Below, piece after piece: positions 41,500 through 51,281 of a stretch of 64,000 bases of DNA; positions within the stretch are counted from its first letter, which is position 1; each line of letters starts with the position of its first letter. A model generated the notes under the pieces. It did not search any database. It was not told the origin of the DNA and saw only the letters and a list, made by a program, of their open reading frames with translations. The DNA comes from Aeromonas rivipollensis (GTDB lineage Bacteria; Pseudomonadota; Gammaproteobacteria; Enterobacterales; Aeromonadaceae). A program made the position numbers and the translations under genes. The stretch spans positions 1 through 64,000 of the forward strand of contig NZ_CP149130.1 in the NCBI RefSeq assembly GCF_037811135.1, given 5' to 3'.

Positions 41500-42363
41500 A
41501 TGGAAAGGTATGAGACTCCCGGGGTTGAGGTCATTACCCCGCTTGAGATGACGCTGAAGGCTGAAGCCATGGCGATGCTGGAGGCCGGGATCTGGACCTG
41601 GTCGGCCGAACAGGGCCTGAGGCGCGATCCCTCCTGCCTGCAACTGCTGGGGCTGGCGGGGAAGGAGCTGGATGACCTCGGCTGGCTGGCCCGGGTGCAC
41701 CCGGATGACGGGCCCCGCCTGAGGGAGGCCATCGACGCCTGTCGGGAGGGGCGCAGCAGCGGGTTGCGGCTCGAGTACCGCATCCTGCACCATCAGGGTC
41801 ACTACATCCGGCTGGAAGAGCGGGTGCGCCGTGACGAAGGGGGCCAGCTGCTGGGGGTGGTGCGCCATCTGGACGCGGCCATGCCCCAGCTGGACGATCG
41901 CCATGACACCGATCCCCTCACCGGGCTCGAGAGCCGCAGTCACTTCGAGTCGCTACTAGACGAGCGGCTGGCCAGCGAGAGCGGCAGCTTCTGCCTGCTG
42001 CAGTTCACCGTGGATCACCGCAGCAAGATATTGCAGCTGTTTGGCGAGGCCGCCTGTGACGCCATGCTGGCCAAGCTGGCCCGTATAGTGCGCCGCGAAT
42101 TGCGGCGGGAAGATCCCTTCGCCCGCTGGGACGAGGACGGTTTCATCCTGATGCTGTCCCAGACAGATCGGCTGAGCGGCCTCGAGATTGCCGAACGGCT
42201 GCGTCTCGAGATTGCCGATGCCAGCCTGTTGCCCGAGCGGCCTGTGACCGTCAGCATCGGCCTGGTGCAGAGCCAGAACGCAGAGCAGCTCGATCACCTG
42301 CTGGCCCGGTTGGCCTCCTGCCACGGCCAGGCCAGGCGGGAACGCAACACTGTAGTTGGCTGA
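41500..42363 (+). CDS. PAS plus degenerate GGDEF domain protein
   Basis: 287 residues from the ATG at 41500. A PAS-like region (~20-125; LGLAGKELDDLGWLARVHPDD, then ILHHQGHYIRLEERVRRDEGGQLLGVVRHL) is followed by a GGDEF-fold domain (DTDPLTGLESRSHFESLLDERL ... VTVSIGLVQSQ). The signature loop reads RWDEDGFILML where active cyclases have RWGGEEF, so diguanylate cyclase activity is probably lost. It has no membrane segment. It may bind nucleotide or act as a c-di-GMP-related sensor. An in-frame start at 41440 is possible but lacks a Shine-Dalgarno. Confidence 0.8.
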   Translation: MERYETPGVEVITPLEMTLKAEAMAMLEAGIWTWSAEQGLRRDPSCLQLLGLAGKELDDLGWLARVHPDDGPRLREAIDACREGRSSGLRLEYRILHHQGHYIRLEERVRRDEGGQLLGVVRHLDAAMPQLDDRHDTDPLTGLESRSHFESLLDERLASESGSFCLLQFTVDHRSKILQLFGEAACDAMLAKLARIVRRELRREDPFARWDEDGFILMLSQTDRLSGLEIAERLRLEIADASLLPERPVTVSIGLVQSQNAEQLDHLLARLASCHGQARRERNTVVG

Positions 42364-42515
42364 TTTTTAGTCAGCGCTCATTCACCCGCTGACGCCTGTG
42401 AGCCAAAAGAAACCTGCACCCTTAGGCCTGGCGGTCGGCTGTTTTTCAGTCAGAGTTCGCTCACCCGCTGACGCCTGTGGGTCAAAGGAGGCCTGCATCG
42501 GCAGGCCTGGCGGTT
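42358..42515. repeat. Tandem ~79-bp duplication of the exporter terminator region
   Basis: Two diverged copies in direct order. The 18-base core CACCCGCTGACGCCTGTG is exact at 42383-42400 and 42462-42479, period 79, and flanks share GGCTG-TTTT-AGTCAG and AGGCCTGGCGGT. Each copy carries the region downstream of the leftward DMT exporter. The inner copy holds the good hairpin AGGCCTGC / GCAGGCCT at 42489-42508; the outer copy's hairpin is decayed. Confidence 0.85.
42482..42508 (-). terminator. Terminator-like hairpin after the DMT exporter
   Basis: Perfect 8-bp stem AGGCCTGC / GCAGGCCT with a 4-base loop, followed leftward by CCTTTG. The T run is short. Confidence 0.6.
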
Positions 42516-42517
42516 CG

Positions 42518-43375
42518 TCACTCCGTGCTACGCGCCGGCTGGCGCTGGCAGACCCAGAGGGAGGCCAGCATCAGCAGGGCGCCGAGGCTGAGCCTGAACA
42601 GATCCGTATCCTTGCCCCAGAGCACCAGATTGACCAGCAGACCGGCCGGGATCAGGGCGTTGTTCATGATGGCCAGCACGCCGCTGCTGACCAGGGTGGC
42701 ACCCTTGTTCCACAGGAAGTAGCCGAGCCCGGATGCCCCCACTCCCAGCCAGAGCAGTATGCCCCACTGCAATCCGCTCGTCGGGTATTGCGGTTGGCCC
42801 AGCAGCCACCAGGCGGGCAGGGCGATCATCAGGGCCCCCAGATAGAAGCAGCCGAACACTGCCAGCTGGGGCGGTTGCTGCGCCTCTCGCGCCAGCAGCA
42901 CCTTGTAGCCGACCTGTCCGATGGCGAAGCAGAGGTTGGCCCCCTGCACCACCAGGAATCCCATCACATAGCTTTCGGTCAGGCCATCGAAGCGGATGAC
43001 GGCCGCTCCCAGCACGGCGAGCAGGGCCCCCCACAGGTAGGCAGGCTTGAATTTGGACTCCAGCAGATCGTGGAGCAGGGTGACGTAGATGGGGGTGAAG
43101 ATGGTGAACACCAGCACCTCCGGCACCGTCAGCAGCAGGAAGGAGTGGTAATAGAAGAGATACATGATGCCGAGCTGGGTGGCGCCGAGCGCCATCAGCT
43201 TGACGACCAGATCGGGTCTCAGCCAGCGGCGGCGCAGGAAGGGCAGGAACACCAGGCTGGCGAGGGCGATGCGGGTCAGCACGGAGAAGTAGGCATCCAC
43301 CTGGCCGGCGAGGTAGACCCCGATCAGGCTGAAGGAGAAGGACCAGAGCAGGGTGACCCCTATCAAGTAGTTCAT
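42518..43375 (-). CDS. DMT/EamA-family exporter
   Basis: 285 residues, about ten hydrophobic segments in two EamA repeats, so an inner-membrane metabolite or drug exporter (carboxylate/amino-acid/amine type). It starts MNYLIGVTLLWSFSFSLIGVYLAGQ. Its upstream region contains TGAATTGTCGTCA (43381-43393), also present ahead of a second DMT gene and the lysR gene, which hints at shared control. Substrate unknown. Confidence 0.82.
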   Translation of the reverse strand: MNYLIGVTLLWSFSFSLIGVYLAGQVDAYFSVLTRIALASLVFLPFLRRRWLRPDLVVKLMALGATQLGIMYLFYYHSFLLLTVPEVLVFTIFTPIYVTLLHDLLESKFKPAYLWGALLAVLGAAVIRFDGLTESYVMGFLVVQGANLCFAIGQVGYKVLLAREAQQPPQLAVFGCFYLGALMIALPAWWLLGQPQYPTSGLQWGILLWLGVGASGLGYFLWNKGATLVSSGVLAIMNNALIPAGLLVNLVLWGKDTDLFRLSLGALLMLASLWVCQRQPARSTE

Positions 43376-43380
43376 GTGAT

Positions 43381-43393
43381 TGAATTGTCGTCA
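43381..43393. promoter_or_regulatory. Shared 13-base element, copy 1 (candidate LysR-type site)
   Basis: TGAATTGTCGTCA, identical to 45104-45116. It sits in the divergent 39-bp gap between a DMT exporter and the DUF6314 gene, within a wider inverted repeat ATTGA ... TCAAT. Confidence 0.55.
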
Positions 43394-43414
43394 GTTGTCA
43401 ATTTGGAGGGCGCT

Positions 43415-43894
43415 ATGATGGCCGAGTTGGAAGGCGCGATCCAGCGTTTATGGGAGCAGTTGCCACAGATCGGCGCTTTTGCCTTCGAGGCGAGCAACGG
43501 GGCGGGTTCCGCGACCGACTGGAACGGCCGTGGGGAGGGGGAAGTGAGGGTGACCGATCATCGGGGTGGCTGGCTCTTTACGGAGCAGGGGCGCTATACC
43601 ACGCCCCATGGCCGGGTGCTCAGCATGCACAACAGCTTCTGGTGGCAGCGCGGCGAGCGGGGGATCAGCCTCTCTCATCTGCGTCACCAGGCGCCGGTGC
43701 TGCTGTTCGAGCTGCAGCCTCAGGGGGACGGGCGCTGGCTCACCGCCGAGGCGCACCTGTGCGGTCAGGATCACTACAGCGCCGAGCTGACGCAGACCAC
43801 GAGCGGTTTTCTGCTGGGTTGGGAGATCAGGGGCCCACGCAAGAACGAGCGGCTCAGCTACCGCTACTGGTCGGAGGGTGGGAAACCGGCATAA
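43415..43894 (+). CDS. DUF6314-type small protein
   Basis: 159 residues. Single beta-rich domain resembling DUF6314 proteins, recognisable by GRVLSMHNSFWW, AHLCGQDHYSAELT and the C-terminal WEIRGPRKNERLSYRYW. It has no signal or membrane segment. GGAGGG precedes the tandem ATG at 43415/43418; I use the first. The open frame extends upstream to 42398, but that part lies antisense to the exporter and lacks family resemblance. Function unknown, possibly ligand binding. Divergent from the DMT exporter. Confidence 0.72.
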   Translation: MMAELEGAIQRLWEQLPQIGAFAFEASNGAGSATDWNGRGEGEVRVTDHRGGWLFTEQGRYTTPHGRVLSMHNSFWWQRGERGISLSHLRHQAPVLLFELQPQGDGRWLTAEAHLCGQDHYSAELTQTTSGFLLGWEIRGPRKNERLSYRYWSEGGKPA

Positions 43895-43917
43895 AAAAAC
43901 CGGCGCAGAGCGCCGGT
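43893..43917 (-). terminator. Terminator of the leftward DMT/small-membrane-protein unit
   Basis: Perfect stem ACCGGCGC / GCGCCGGT with a 3-base loop, followed leftward by TTTTTT. It overlaps the stop codon of the DUF6314 gene. Confidence 0.88.
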
Positions 43918-44000
43918 AGCGGGGACAAATCGGAGGTTTTTTTAAAAACGGTCCCAAAAACAGGAGAGATACACTCTCGTCACACATTCAGAGATGGCAT

Positions 44001-44162
44001 TCAGGCATTCAGGGCATAGCTCAGCATGGCTTGCAGCTTGCTGTCGAAGAACCAGGGCAGGGTCAGCATCAGCAGGCCGATCAGTCCGGCCAGCCGGTGG
44101 CGATACTGCCAGCCGGCTATCAGTACCAGACCGCCGCACAGGGTGGTCAGGATGCCTGACAT
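44001..44162 (-). CDS. Small membrane protein, 53 residues, unknown function
   Basis: Starts inside the end of the upstream DMT exporter (16-bp overlap) and ends 84 bp before a strong terminator, so the two are cotranscribed and probably coupled. Two hydrophobic stretches (GILTTLCGGLVLIAGW and LAGLIGLLMLTLPWFF) separated by QYRHR suggest a hairpin membrane protein. It could be an accessory to the exporter. I do not recognise a family. Confidence 0.55.
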   Translation of the reverse strand: MSGILTTLCGGLVLIAGWQYRHRLAGLIGLLMLTLPWFFDSKLQAMLSYALNA

Positions 44163-45046
44163 AGGCTGGCCTCCCGACGGGCACGACGCTGCTGTGCCCA
44201 CTGGTTCAGGGCGACCGAGCCCAGGATCAGGGCCAATGCCACGGCCGTGGTGGAGTGCACCTGCTCGCCGAGGAAGAGGGCACCCAGCATGACGCCGAAC
44301 AGCGGCACCAGGTAGTTGCTGAAGGAGGCGAAGGTCGGTCCCGCCTTCTGGATCAGCGCCATGTAGAGGAAGTAGACCAGGCCGGTACAGAAGACCCCCA
44401 GCACGGCCACGGCGCCTATGGCCTGCGAGCTCGGCAGGGTGAGGGCGCTCAGATCGGTGACGAAGGGCGCGGCCAGCAGCAGCTGTATGGCTGACGAGAT
44501 CAGTATGTTGCGGGCCACCACCACGGGGTGGTCCTTGGCGAAGCGCTTGATCATCAGCAGGCCGATGGCGAAGCAGCTGGCGCCGAACAGTATGGCCATG
44601 GCGCCGAGCAGACCGGCGTTCATGCCGTTGGCCAGCTTGGGCCAGAACAGCACCAGCACGCCGACGAAGCCGATGGCCACGGAGAGCAGACCACCCTTGG
44701 TGATTCTTTCACCAGAAATAAACAGGGGCGCAGCCAGAATGGTCACAAAGGGGATACAACCCATGACCACGGCGGCGATGGCGCTGTCCACATACTGCTG
44801 ACCCCAGGCCACCATGATGAAGGGGATGGTGGCATCGAGCAGGGCGATCAGCATATAGGTACGCCAGGGGGTGTGCTCGCTCTTGAGGCGCATGAACAGG
44901 CAGAGCAGACCCAGGGTCAGGCTGCCGCACAGGGCGCGACCGGCTGCCACCATGATGGGGGGCAGTTCGGTAACGGCCTGATGCATGAAAATGAACTGGG
45001 AGCCCCACAACAGGCCTATCGCCAGCAATAACAGATAGCTACGCAT
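44147..45046 (-). CDS. DMT/EamA-family exporter, divergent from lysR
   Basis: 299 residues, about ten membrane helices in two EamA halves (SYLLLLAIGLLWGSQFIFMHQAV; FCTGLVYFLYMALIQKAGPTFASFSNYLVPLFGVMLGALFLGE in outline). The GE near the end of each half is typical of the family. It is divergent from the LysR gene 90 bp away, the usual layout of a regulated metabolite exporter. Substrate unknown. Confidence 0.85.
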   Translation of the reverse strand: MRSYLLLLAIGLLWGSQFIFMHQAVTELPPIMVAAGRALCGSLTLGLLCLFMRLKSEHTPWRTYMLIALLDATIPFIMVAWGQQYVDSAIAAVVMGCIPFVTILAAPLFISGERITKGGLLSVAIGFVGVLVLFWPKLANGMNAGLLGAMAILFGASCFAIGLLMIKRFAKDHPVVVARNILISSAIQLLLAAPFVTDLSALTLPSSQAIGAVAVLGVFCTGLVYFLYMALIQKAGPTFASFSNYLVPLFGVMLGALFLGEQVHSTTAVALALILGSVALNQWAQQRRARREASLCQAS

Positions 45047-45103
45047 GTTAATCTCCGTGTAATTCGCCCGCGCATTCTATGCAATCTGCTACTATGCCAA
45101 AAA

Positions 45104-45116
45104 TGAATTGTCGTCA
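45104..45116. promoter_or_regulatory. Shared 13-base element, copy 2, in the DMT-lysR divergent gap
   Basis: TGAATTGTCGTCA, identical to 43381-43393. Here it lies within the inverted repeat ATGAAT-N7-ATTCAA, which fits a LysR-type dimer site. It is probably bound by the adjacent LysR protein. Confidence 0.6.
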
Positions 45117-45136
45117 TTCAACTATGGCCAGTATCG

Positions 45137-46096
45137 ATGGAACTCCCCCTTTCCCGCCTCGACCTCAACCTGCTCAATGTGTTCGACATGCTGATGCAGG
45201 AGCGCAACGTTACCCGGGCAGCGGAGCGGCTCCACCTCTCCCAGTCCACCGTCAGCCACGCGCTGGGACGATTGCGCCAGGCGCTGGATGATCCCCTCTT
45301 CGTCATGAGCCGACGGGAGATGATGCCGACCGAGCGGGCCAAGGCACTGGCCGGGCCGGTGCGCCAGGCGCTGGCCATGCTGGAGCAGGGCTTGCGTCAG
45401 GCCAAGGGATTCGATCCCGCCAGCGCCCAGCGGGTGTTTCGCATCGCCACCCCGGGCTCTGTGGAGCACGGCCTGGTGCCGACCCTGGTGGAGCGCATGG
45501 TCCAGCAGGCGCCCCATTGCCGGCTGGAGGTGTGCGAGCTGGCGGACAGCGACTACGAGCGAGAGCTGGAGAAGGGGGAGCTGGATCTGGTGATCGGCTT
45601 TGCCGGCGCCAACCACCTGTCGCCCCGCTTGTGGCGCGAGGAGTGGTTCAGCAATCCCCTGGTCTGCCTGTCGCCGCTCGGCAGCGCACTGCCCGATGAG
45701 CTGGGGCCGGACGAGCTGGTCAGCCGCCCCCACATCCACACCTCCAGTTGGGGGCACAGCCAGGCCATGGTAGATCTCTGGCTGGCCCGCTTCGGGGTGG
45801 CGCGGGAGCTGGGGGTCAGGTTGCCGAGCTTCATGGCGGTGCCACAGCTGATGGCGACCGGCCGCTATCTGGTGGTGGTGCCCGAGATGATAGGGCGCCA
45901 CTTCTGCCGCCACTATCCGCTGCGGCTGCATCAGCTGGAGCCCGCCATCCCCATCGTCTACCTGATGGCGGGCCACCCACTCAGCGCCCACGACGAGGCC
46001 ATCCGCTGGTTCAAGGGGCTGCTGCACCGGCTCGCCTTCGAGCGTTACGGTGCAGATGCGCTGGGTGCGCCGACTCAGCGCAACCCGGCGAAGTAA
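45137..46096 (+). CDS. LysR-family transcriptional regulator
   Basis: 319 residues. N-terminal winged HTH ([46 protein letters not shown] in outline, residues ~8-55) and a two-lobed periplasmic-binding-protein-like effector domain. It probably controls the divergent DMT exporter, and perhaps the second exporter that carries the same 13-base element. Its last 22 bases overlap the convergent trpS 3' end. Confidence 0.9.
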   Translation: MELPLSRLDLNLLNVFDMLMQERNVTRAAERLHLSQSTVSHALGRLRQALDDPLFVMSRREMMPTERAKALAGPVRQALAMLEQGLRQAKGFDPASAQRVFRIATPGSVEHGLVPTLVERMVQQAPHCRLEVCELADSDYERELEKGELDLVIGFAGANHLSPRLWREEWFSNPLVCLSPLGSALPDELGPDELVSRPHIHTSSWGHSQAMVDLWLARFGVARELGVRLPSFMAVPQLMATGRYLVVVPEMIGRHFCRHYPLRLHQLEPAIPIVYLMAGHPLSAHDEAIRWFKGLLHRLAFERYGADALGAPTQRNPAK

Positions 46097-47088
46097 TCCA
46101 GTCCCATGGCGCTTTTTACCTCCGCCAGCACCTCGTCGGTGAGGGCGCGGGCCTGCAAGGTACCCTGCTGCAACAGCTGCAGCAGCTGACGCTTGTCGGC
46201 GATGGCCGCCTGGCGCCGCTCCCGCATGGGGGCGAGCAGGGTCTGCAGGCAGTCGTTCAGCACCTGCTTGCAACGCATGTCGCCGAGGCCGCCGCGCTGG
46301 TAGTGGGCCTTCATCTCGGCCACCAGCGCCTTGTCCGGGTGGAAGGCATCCAGATAGGCGAACACGGTATTCCCCTCCACCTGACCCGGATCGCTCACCT
46401 TGAGGTGATTGGGGTCGGTGTACATGGCGAACACCGCCTGCTTGATCTCATCCCTCGACATGCCGAGCTCTATGGTGTTGCCGAGGGACTTGGACATCTT
46501 GGCCTTGCCGTCGATGCCGGGCAGGCGGCCGGTGTCGCTCAGGATCGGCTGGCACTCGGTCAGCACCTCCTTGCCCACCAGGGCATTGAAGCGGCGCACT
46601 ATCTCGTTGGTCTGCTCCAGCATGGGTAGCTGATCCTCGCCGACCGGCACATGGGTGGCGCGAAAGGCGGTGATGTCGGCGGCCTGGCTGACCGGGTAGA
46701 CCAGAAAGCCAGCAGGCAGGCTGCGCTCGAACCCTTTTTGTTGGATCTCCGCCTTGACGGTGGGGTTGCGCTCCAGCCGGGCGACGCTGACCAGGTTGAG
46801 GTAGTAGGTGGTGAGCTCGGCGAGGGCGGGCAGGGCACTCTGCAGGCAGAAGGTGGTCTTGGCCGGGTCCAGGCCTGCGGCCAGGTAGTCGGCCATCACC
46901 TCCAGCACGTGATCTGTCACCTTGGCCGGGTTGTGGCCGTTGTCGGTCAGCGCCTGCAGATCGGCGATCATCACGAATTGACGGTAATGGTGCTGGGCCT
47001 CGACGCGCTGGCGCAGGGAGCCGACGTAGTGGCCTATGTGCAGTTTGCCGGTGGGGCGATCGCCGGTCAGGATAATGGGGTTGTGCAT
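46075..47088 (-). CDS. trpS: Tryptophanyl-tRNA synthetase, divergent (auxiliary-type) form
   Basis: 337-residue class I synthetase charging tRNA-Trp. ATP-site motifs are HIGH ([11 protein letters not shown] near residue 15) and KMSKS ([11 protein letters not shown] near 195). It differs from the standard enteric TrpS: the start [16 protein letters not shown] and the [16 protein letters not shown] segment are of another subclass, so a second, housekeeping trpS probably exists elsewhere. I chose the ATG at 47088. Expression appears governed by a Trp attenuator (47130-47254). The 3' end overlaps lysR. Confidence 0.9.
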   Translation of the reverse strand: MHNPIILTGDRPTGKLHIGHYVGSLRQRVEAQHHYRQFVMIADLQALTDNGHNPAKVTDHVLEVMADYLAAGLDPAKTTFCLQSALPALAELTTYYLNLVSVARLERNPTVKAEIQQKGFERSLPAGFLVYPVSQAADITAFRATHVPVGEDQLPMLEQTNEIVRRFNALVGKEVLTECQPILSDTGRLPGIDGKAKMSKSLGNTIELGMSRDEIKQAVFAMYTDPNHLKVSDPGQVEGNTVFAYLDAFHPDKALVAEMKAHYQRGGLGDMRCKQVLNDCLQTLLAPMRERRQAAIADKRQLLQLLQQGTLQARALTDEVLAEVKSAMGLDYFAGLR

Positions 47089-47129
47089 GTCACTCTCTCC
47101 AGTGGGGTGGGCCGGGAGGCGACAAAGGG

Positions 47130-47254
47130 ATGAAAACAATGACCGCCTCTCGGCGGTCACGGTGTTTTCTTTGGGAAAAAATACATAGAAAAGCAGTGCC
47201 GCCTGTTTATAAGCAGCACCACCAGTAATTGTGATTGACGATGGTCATGTTCAT
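47130..47254 (-). promoter_or_regulatory. Tryptophan attenuator in the trpS leader
   Basis: Read leftward: a leader peptide with tandem Trp codons (47207-47254); region 1 GTGCTGC (47213-47219) pairs with region 2 GCGGCAC (47196-47202). Region 2 as GGCGGCAC can instead pair with region 3 GTGACCGCC (47152-47160) with one bulge. Region 3 GACCGCC and region 4 GGCGGTC (47141-47147) form a 7-bp terminator with a TCTC/GAGA loop, followed by ATTGTTTT. Ribosome stalling at the Trp codons would free region 2 and prevent termination, as in the E. coli trp operon. Confidence 0.85.
47207..47254 (-). CDS. trpS leader peptide ([15 protein letters not shown])
   Basis: 15 codons with two consecutive TGG codons followed by two Cys codons, ending TAA just before attenuator region 2. 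It starts 26 bp after the uspA stop. No good Shine-Dalgarno is visible for either ATG (47254 or 47248). The promoter is unclear: a TTGCAG-N17-TAGCTT in the uspA end lies too close to the ATG, so readthrough from uspA is possible. Confidence 0.75.
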   Translation of the reverse strand: MNMTIVNHNYWWCCL

Positions 47255-47279
47255 GGCAAATCAAGCTACGCCTGTTTGA

Positions 47280-47714
47280 TCACTTCTGCAAGGGGACGAC
47301 CAGCAGATCGCAGGGTACTGTATTCATCAGCTGACGGGCGCTGGAGGTGAGCAGGCTCCAGAAGCTCTGGCGATGGCCGCACACCAGCAGGTCTATCTGG
47401 TAATCCTTGACCGCCTGATTGACCCGCTCGCTCAGATCGCCGCAGATCACCAGCTTCTTCTCGATGGGGTAGTCCACCGAGGCGAGGAAGGCCTCCAGTT
47501 TCTCTTTCGCTTCGGCGATCACCTGATCCTGCACGTTGTCGATATCGATATCGATCATCTCGGTGTAGAGATCCTTGAGGTCCACGTCCACATGGATCAC
47601 CGACAGCTTGGCGCCATTGGAACGGGCCCGGTCGACCGCCTTGTCGATCACCTTGCGGTTGTCTTCCGACAGGTCGATCGCCGCCAGTATGTGCTTGTAA
47701 TAGGTTCCACTCAT
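47280..47714 (-). CDS. uspA: Universal stress protein, UspA family
   Basis: 144 residues, single Usp domain. YKHILAAIDLSEDNRKVIDKAV at the start, the characteristic acidic VIHVDVDLKDLY stretch, and the C-terminal DLLVCGHRQSFWSLLTSSARQLMNTVPCDLLVVP. The usual G-2x-G-9x-G ATP motif is replaced by GHRQSFWSLLTSSARQLM, as in E. coli UspA, which does not bind ATP. I chose the ATG at 47714. It lies upstream of trpS on the same strand. Confidence 0.9.
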   Translation of the reverse strand: MSGTYYKHILAAIDLSEDNRKVIDKAVDRARSNGAKLSVIHVDVDLKDLYTEMIDIDIDNVQDQVIAEAKEKLEAFLASVDYPIEKKLVICGDLSERVNQAVKDYQIDLLVCGHRQSFWSLLTSSARQLMNTVPCDLLVVPLQK

Positions 47715-47889
47715 GGGAATTCTCCTCACTGATCCTGGGTTCACTATACCAATGTCCGCTGAAACTAAAACGGCGATGTCACCACAGTTTCAGGATTTGC
47801 ATGGCAAGCCCGTACTCCCTGGTTGCCATTGCGGATAAAGAGTCGCACATATTTTGAACAGGAGTTTGAAGCCGATCACAGCCACTCTA

Positions 47890-48002
47890 TTGCCCCGACC
47901 CAGGGAGGGGAATAGGATGTGCCCGTGCTTCGCAATGAACACAACACAACAAAAAGCATCTGAATAACGCTTTGGGGAGCCTTGTGCTCCCTCTTGTTTT
48001 TC
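47890..48002 (+). ncRNA. Candidate small RNA ahead of fabV (orphan terminator)
   Basis: A clear rightward terminator (GGGAGC / GCTCCC at 47975-47991, then TCTTGTTTTT) ends within the 378-bp uspA-fabV gap, with no ORF before it. A weak promoter, TTGAAG near 47868 with TATTGC 16 bases later, would give an RNA of about 100 bases containing a CA-rich single-stranded stretch (ACACAACACAACAAAAAG). It could equally be an attenuated fabV leader. The rest of the gap holds the uspA and fabV promoters; I see no gene there. Confidence 0.4.
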
Positions 48003-48092
48003 TACCTTCCTTTCTCTGCTCCGACCCCCTTTATATCAAGGTAATCTGCTCCGTCATGGCTATGCTGTAGCCAATTCAAGCGGAGGTCTCTC

Positions 48093-49280
48093 ATGATTAT
48101 TCATCCTCAGATCCAGGGTTGCGTGGCCCGCAACTGCCATCCCATCGGCTGCCGCACCGCCGTGCAGCAGCAGATCGCCAGCGTCAAGGCGGCGGGCCCC
48201 TTCAACGGGCCCAGGCGAGTGCTGGTGCTGGGGGCCTCCTCCGGCTTCGGGCTGGCGTCGCGCATAGCGCTGACCTTCGGGGCCGGCGCCGATACCCTGG
48301 GCATCTCGTTCGAGCGCGGGCCTTCCGACAAGGGGCTCGGCAGCGCGGGCTGGTACAACAACATCTGGTTTCGCCAGGCGGCGGAGCAGGAGGGACGCAT
48401 CGCCATCAACCTGATCGGCGATGCCTTCTCGGACGCCCTGCGCCAGCAGGCCATCGACTGCATCCGCCAGCAGCTGGGGCAGGTGGATCTGGTGGTCTAC
48501 TCCCTGGCGAGCGGCCTCCGGGTGTTGCCGGATGGTCGCCAGGTGCGCTCGGTGCTCAAGACCACCGGCCAGCCCTTTAGCGGCTGGGGGCTGGATCTGG
48601 AGCAGGACACCCTGGTGCAGCAGTCATTGTCTCCCGCCACTCCTGAGGAGATCCGCGACACAGTCACAGTGATGGGGGGCGAGGATTGGCAGCTCTGGAT
48701 GCAGGCGTTGCAGCAGGCCGATTGTCTGGCCCCAGGCGTGCAAACCGTGGCCTACTCCTACATTGGCCCTGAATCCACCTATCCCCTCTATAGAGACGGC
48801 ACCATCGGTTATGCCAAGGAGCATCTGCACGCCACCGCCGAGACCATCAACCTGCAGCTGGCCGAGATTGGCGGTCACGCCTGGGTGTCGGTCTGCAAGG
48901 CGCTGGTGACCAAGGCGAGCGCCTATATTCCTGTGTTGCCGGTTTATCTGGGCCTGCTGATGGGGGTGATGAAGGAGCGGGGTGTGCACGAGGGCTGCAT
49001 CGAGCAGATGCAGCGGCTGTTTGCCGCCAAGATGTACGGGCCCCATGGGGTGGTGGCCGACGGCAACCGCCTGATCCGGATGGATGACCACGAGCTGGAT
49101 CCGGCCATTCAGGCCGCCGTCTCGGCGCTCTGGTCCAAGGTGACGCCAGACAACTTCCACGCCTTGGGGGACTTCGCCGGGCTGCGCCAGGACTTCATGG
49201 AGCTCAATGGCTTCGAGCTGCCGGGCGTCGACTATGGGGCGCCGGTGGATGTCGCCTCCCTGACCGAGCTGTTGCCCTGA
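48093..49280 (+). CDS. fabV: FabV-type enoyl-ACP reductase (triclosan-tolerant family)
   Basis: 395-residue NADH-dependent trans-2-enoyl-ACP reductase completing fatty-acid elongation cycles. N-terminal MIIHPQIQGCVARNCHPIGC, the Rossmann VLVLGASSGFGLASRIALTFGAGADTLGISFER, and catalytic YSYIGPESTYPLYRDGTIGYAKEHL, with the Tyr-x8-Lys spacing of FabV. FabV enzymes are larger than FabI and are known to be insensitive to triclosan. GGAGG precedes the ATG. It appears monocistronic. Confidence 0.95.
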   Translation: MIIHPQIQGCVARNCHPIGCRTAVQQQIASVKAAGPFNGPRRVLVLGASSGFGLASRIALTFGAGADTLGISFERGPSDKGLGSAGWYNNIWFRQAAEQEGRIAINLIGDAFSDALRQQAIDCIRQQLGQVDLVVYSLASGLRVLPDGRQVRSVLKTTGQPFSGWGLDLEQDTLVQQSLSPATPEEIRDTVTVMGGEDWQLWMQALQQADCLAPGVQTVAYSYIGPESTYPLYRDGTIGYAKEHLHATAETINLQLAEIGGHAWVSVCKALVTKASAYIPVLPVYLGLLMGVMKERGVHEGCIEQMQRLFAAKMYGPHGVVADGNRLIRMDDHELDPAIQAAVSALWSKVTPDNFHALGDFAGLRQDFMELNGFELPGVDYGAPVDVASLTELLP

Positions 49281-49296
49281 TCTGGGCGCTGGTGGT

Positions 49297-51084
<1,788 letters not shown>

Positions 51085-51281
51085 TGAATCCTTTCCCCGA
51101 CCACTGGCGCCATCATAATGGCTGACGCCACCTACACCATGTTTCTTTGCTTCTCTATAACCGTATGGGGGACAGGATGAGGCGAGTCCGGGTCACAACT
51201 GCGAGTGCTGACCGCCGTATCTGGTTGCGTCAGGATGCAACAGTGGCGACAATCGTGACCAAATCACAGTGGAGAATCATC

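Noticed and set aside
42398-43894. A single 498-codon plus-strand gene
   Set aside because: Only the last 160 codons have a Shine-Dalgarno and family resemblance; the rest lies antisense to the DMT exporter and through the tandem repeat.
47941-47965. GU-rich stretch on the minus strand resembling the GcvB R1 seed
   Set aside because: No promoter or terminator in that direction fits a GcvB-like RNA; the terminator is on the plus strand.
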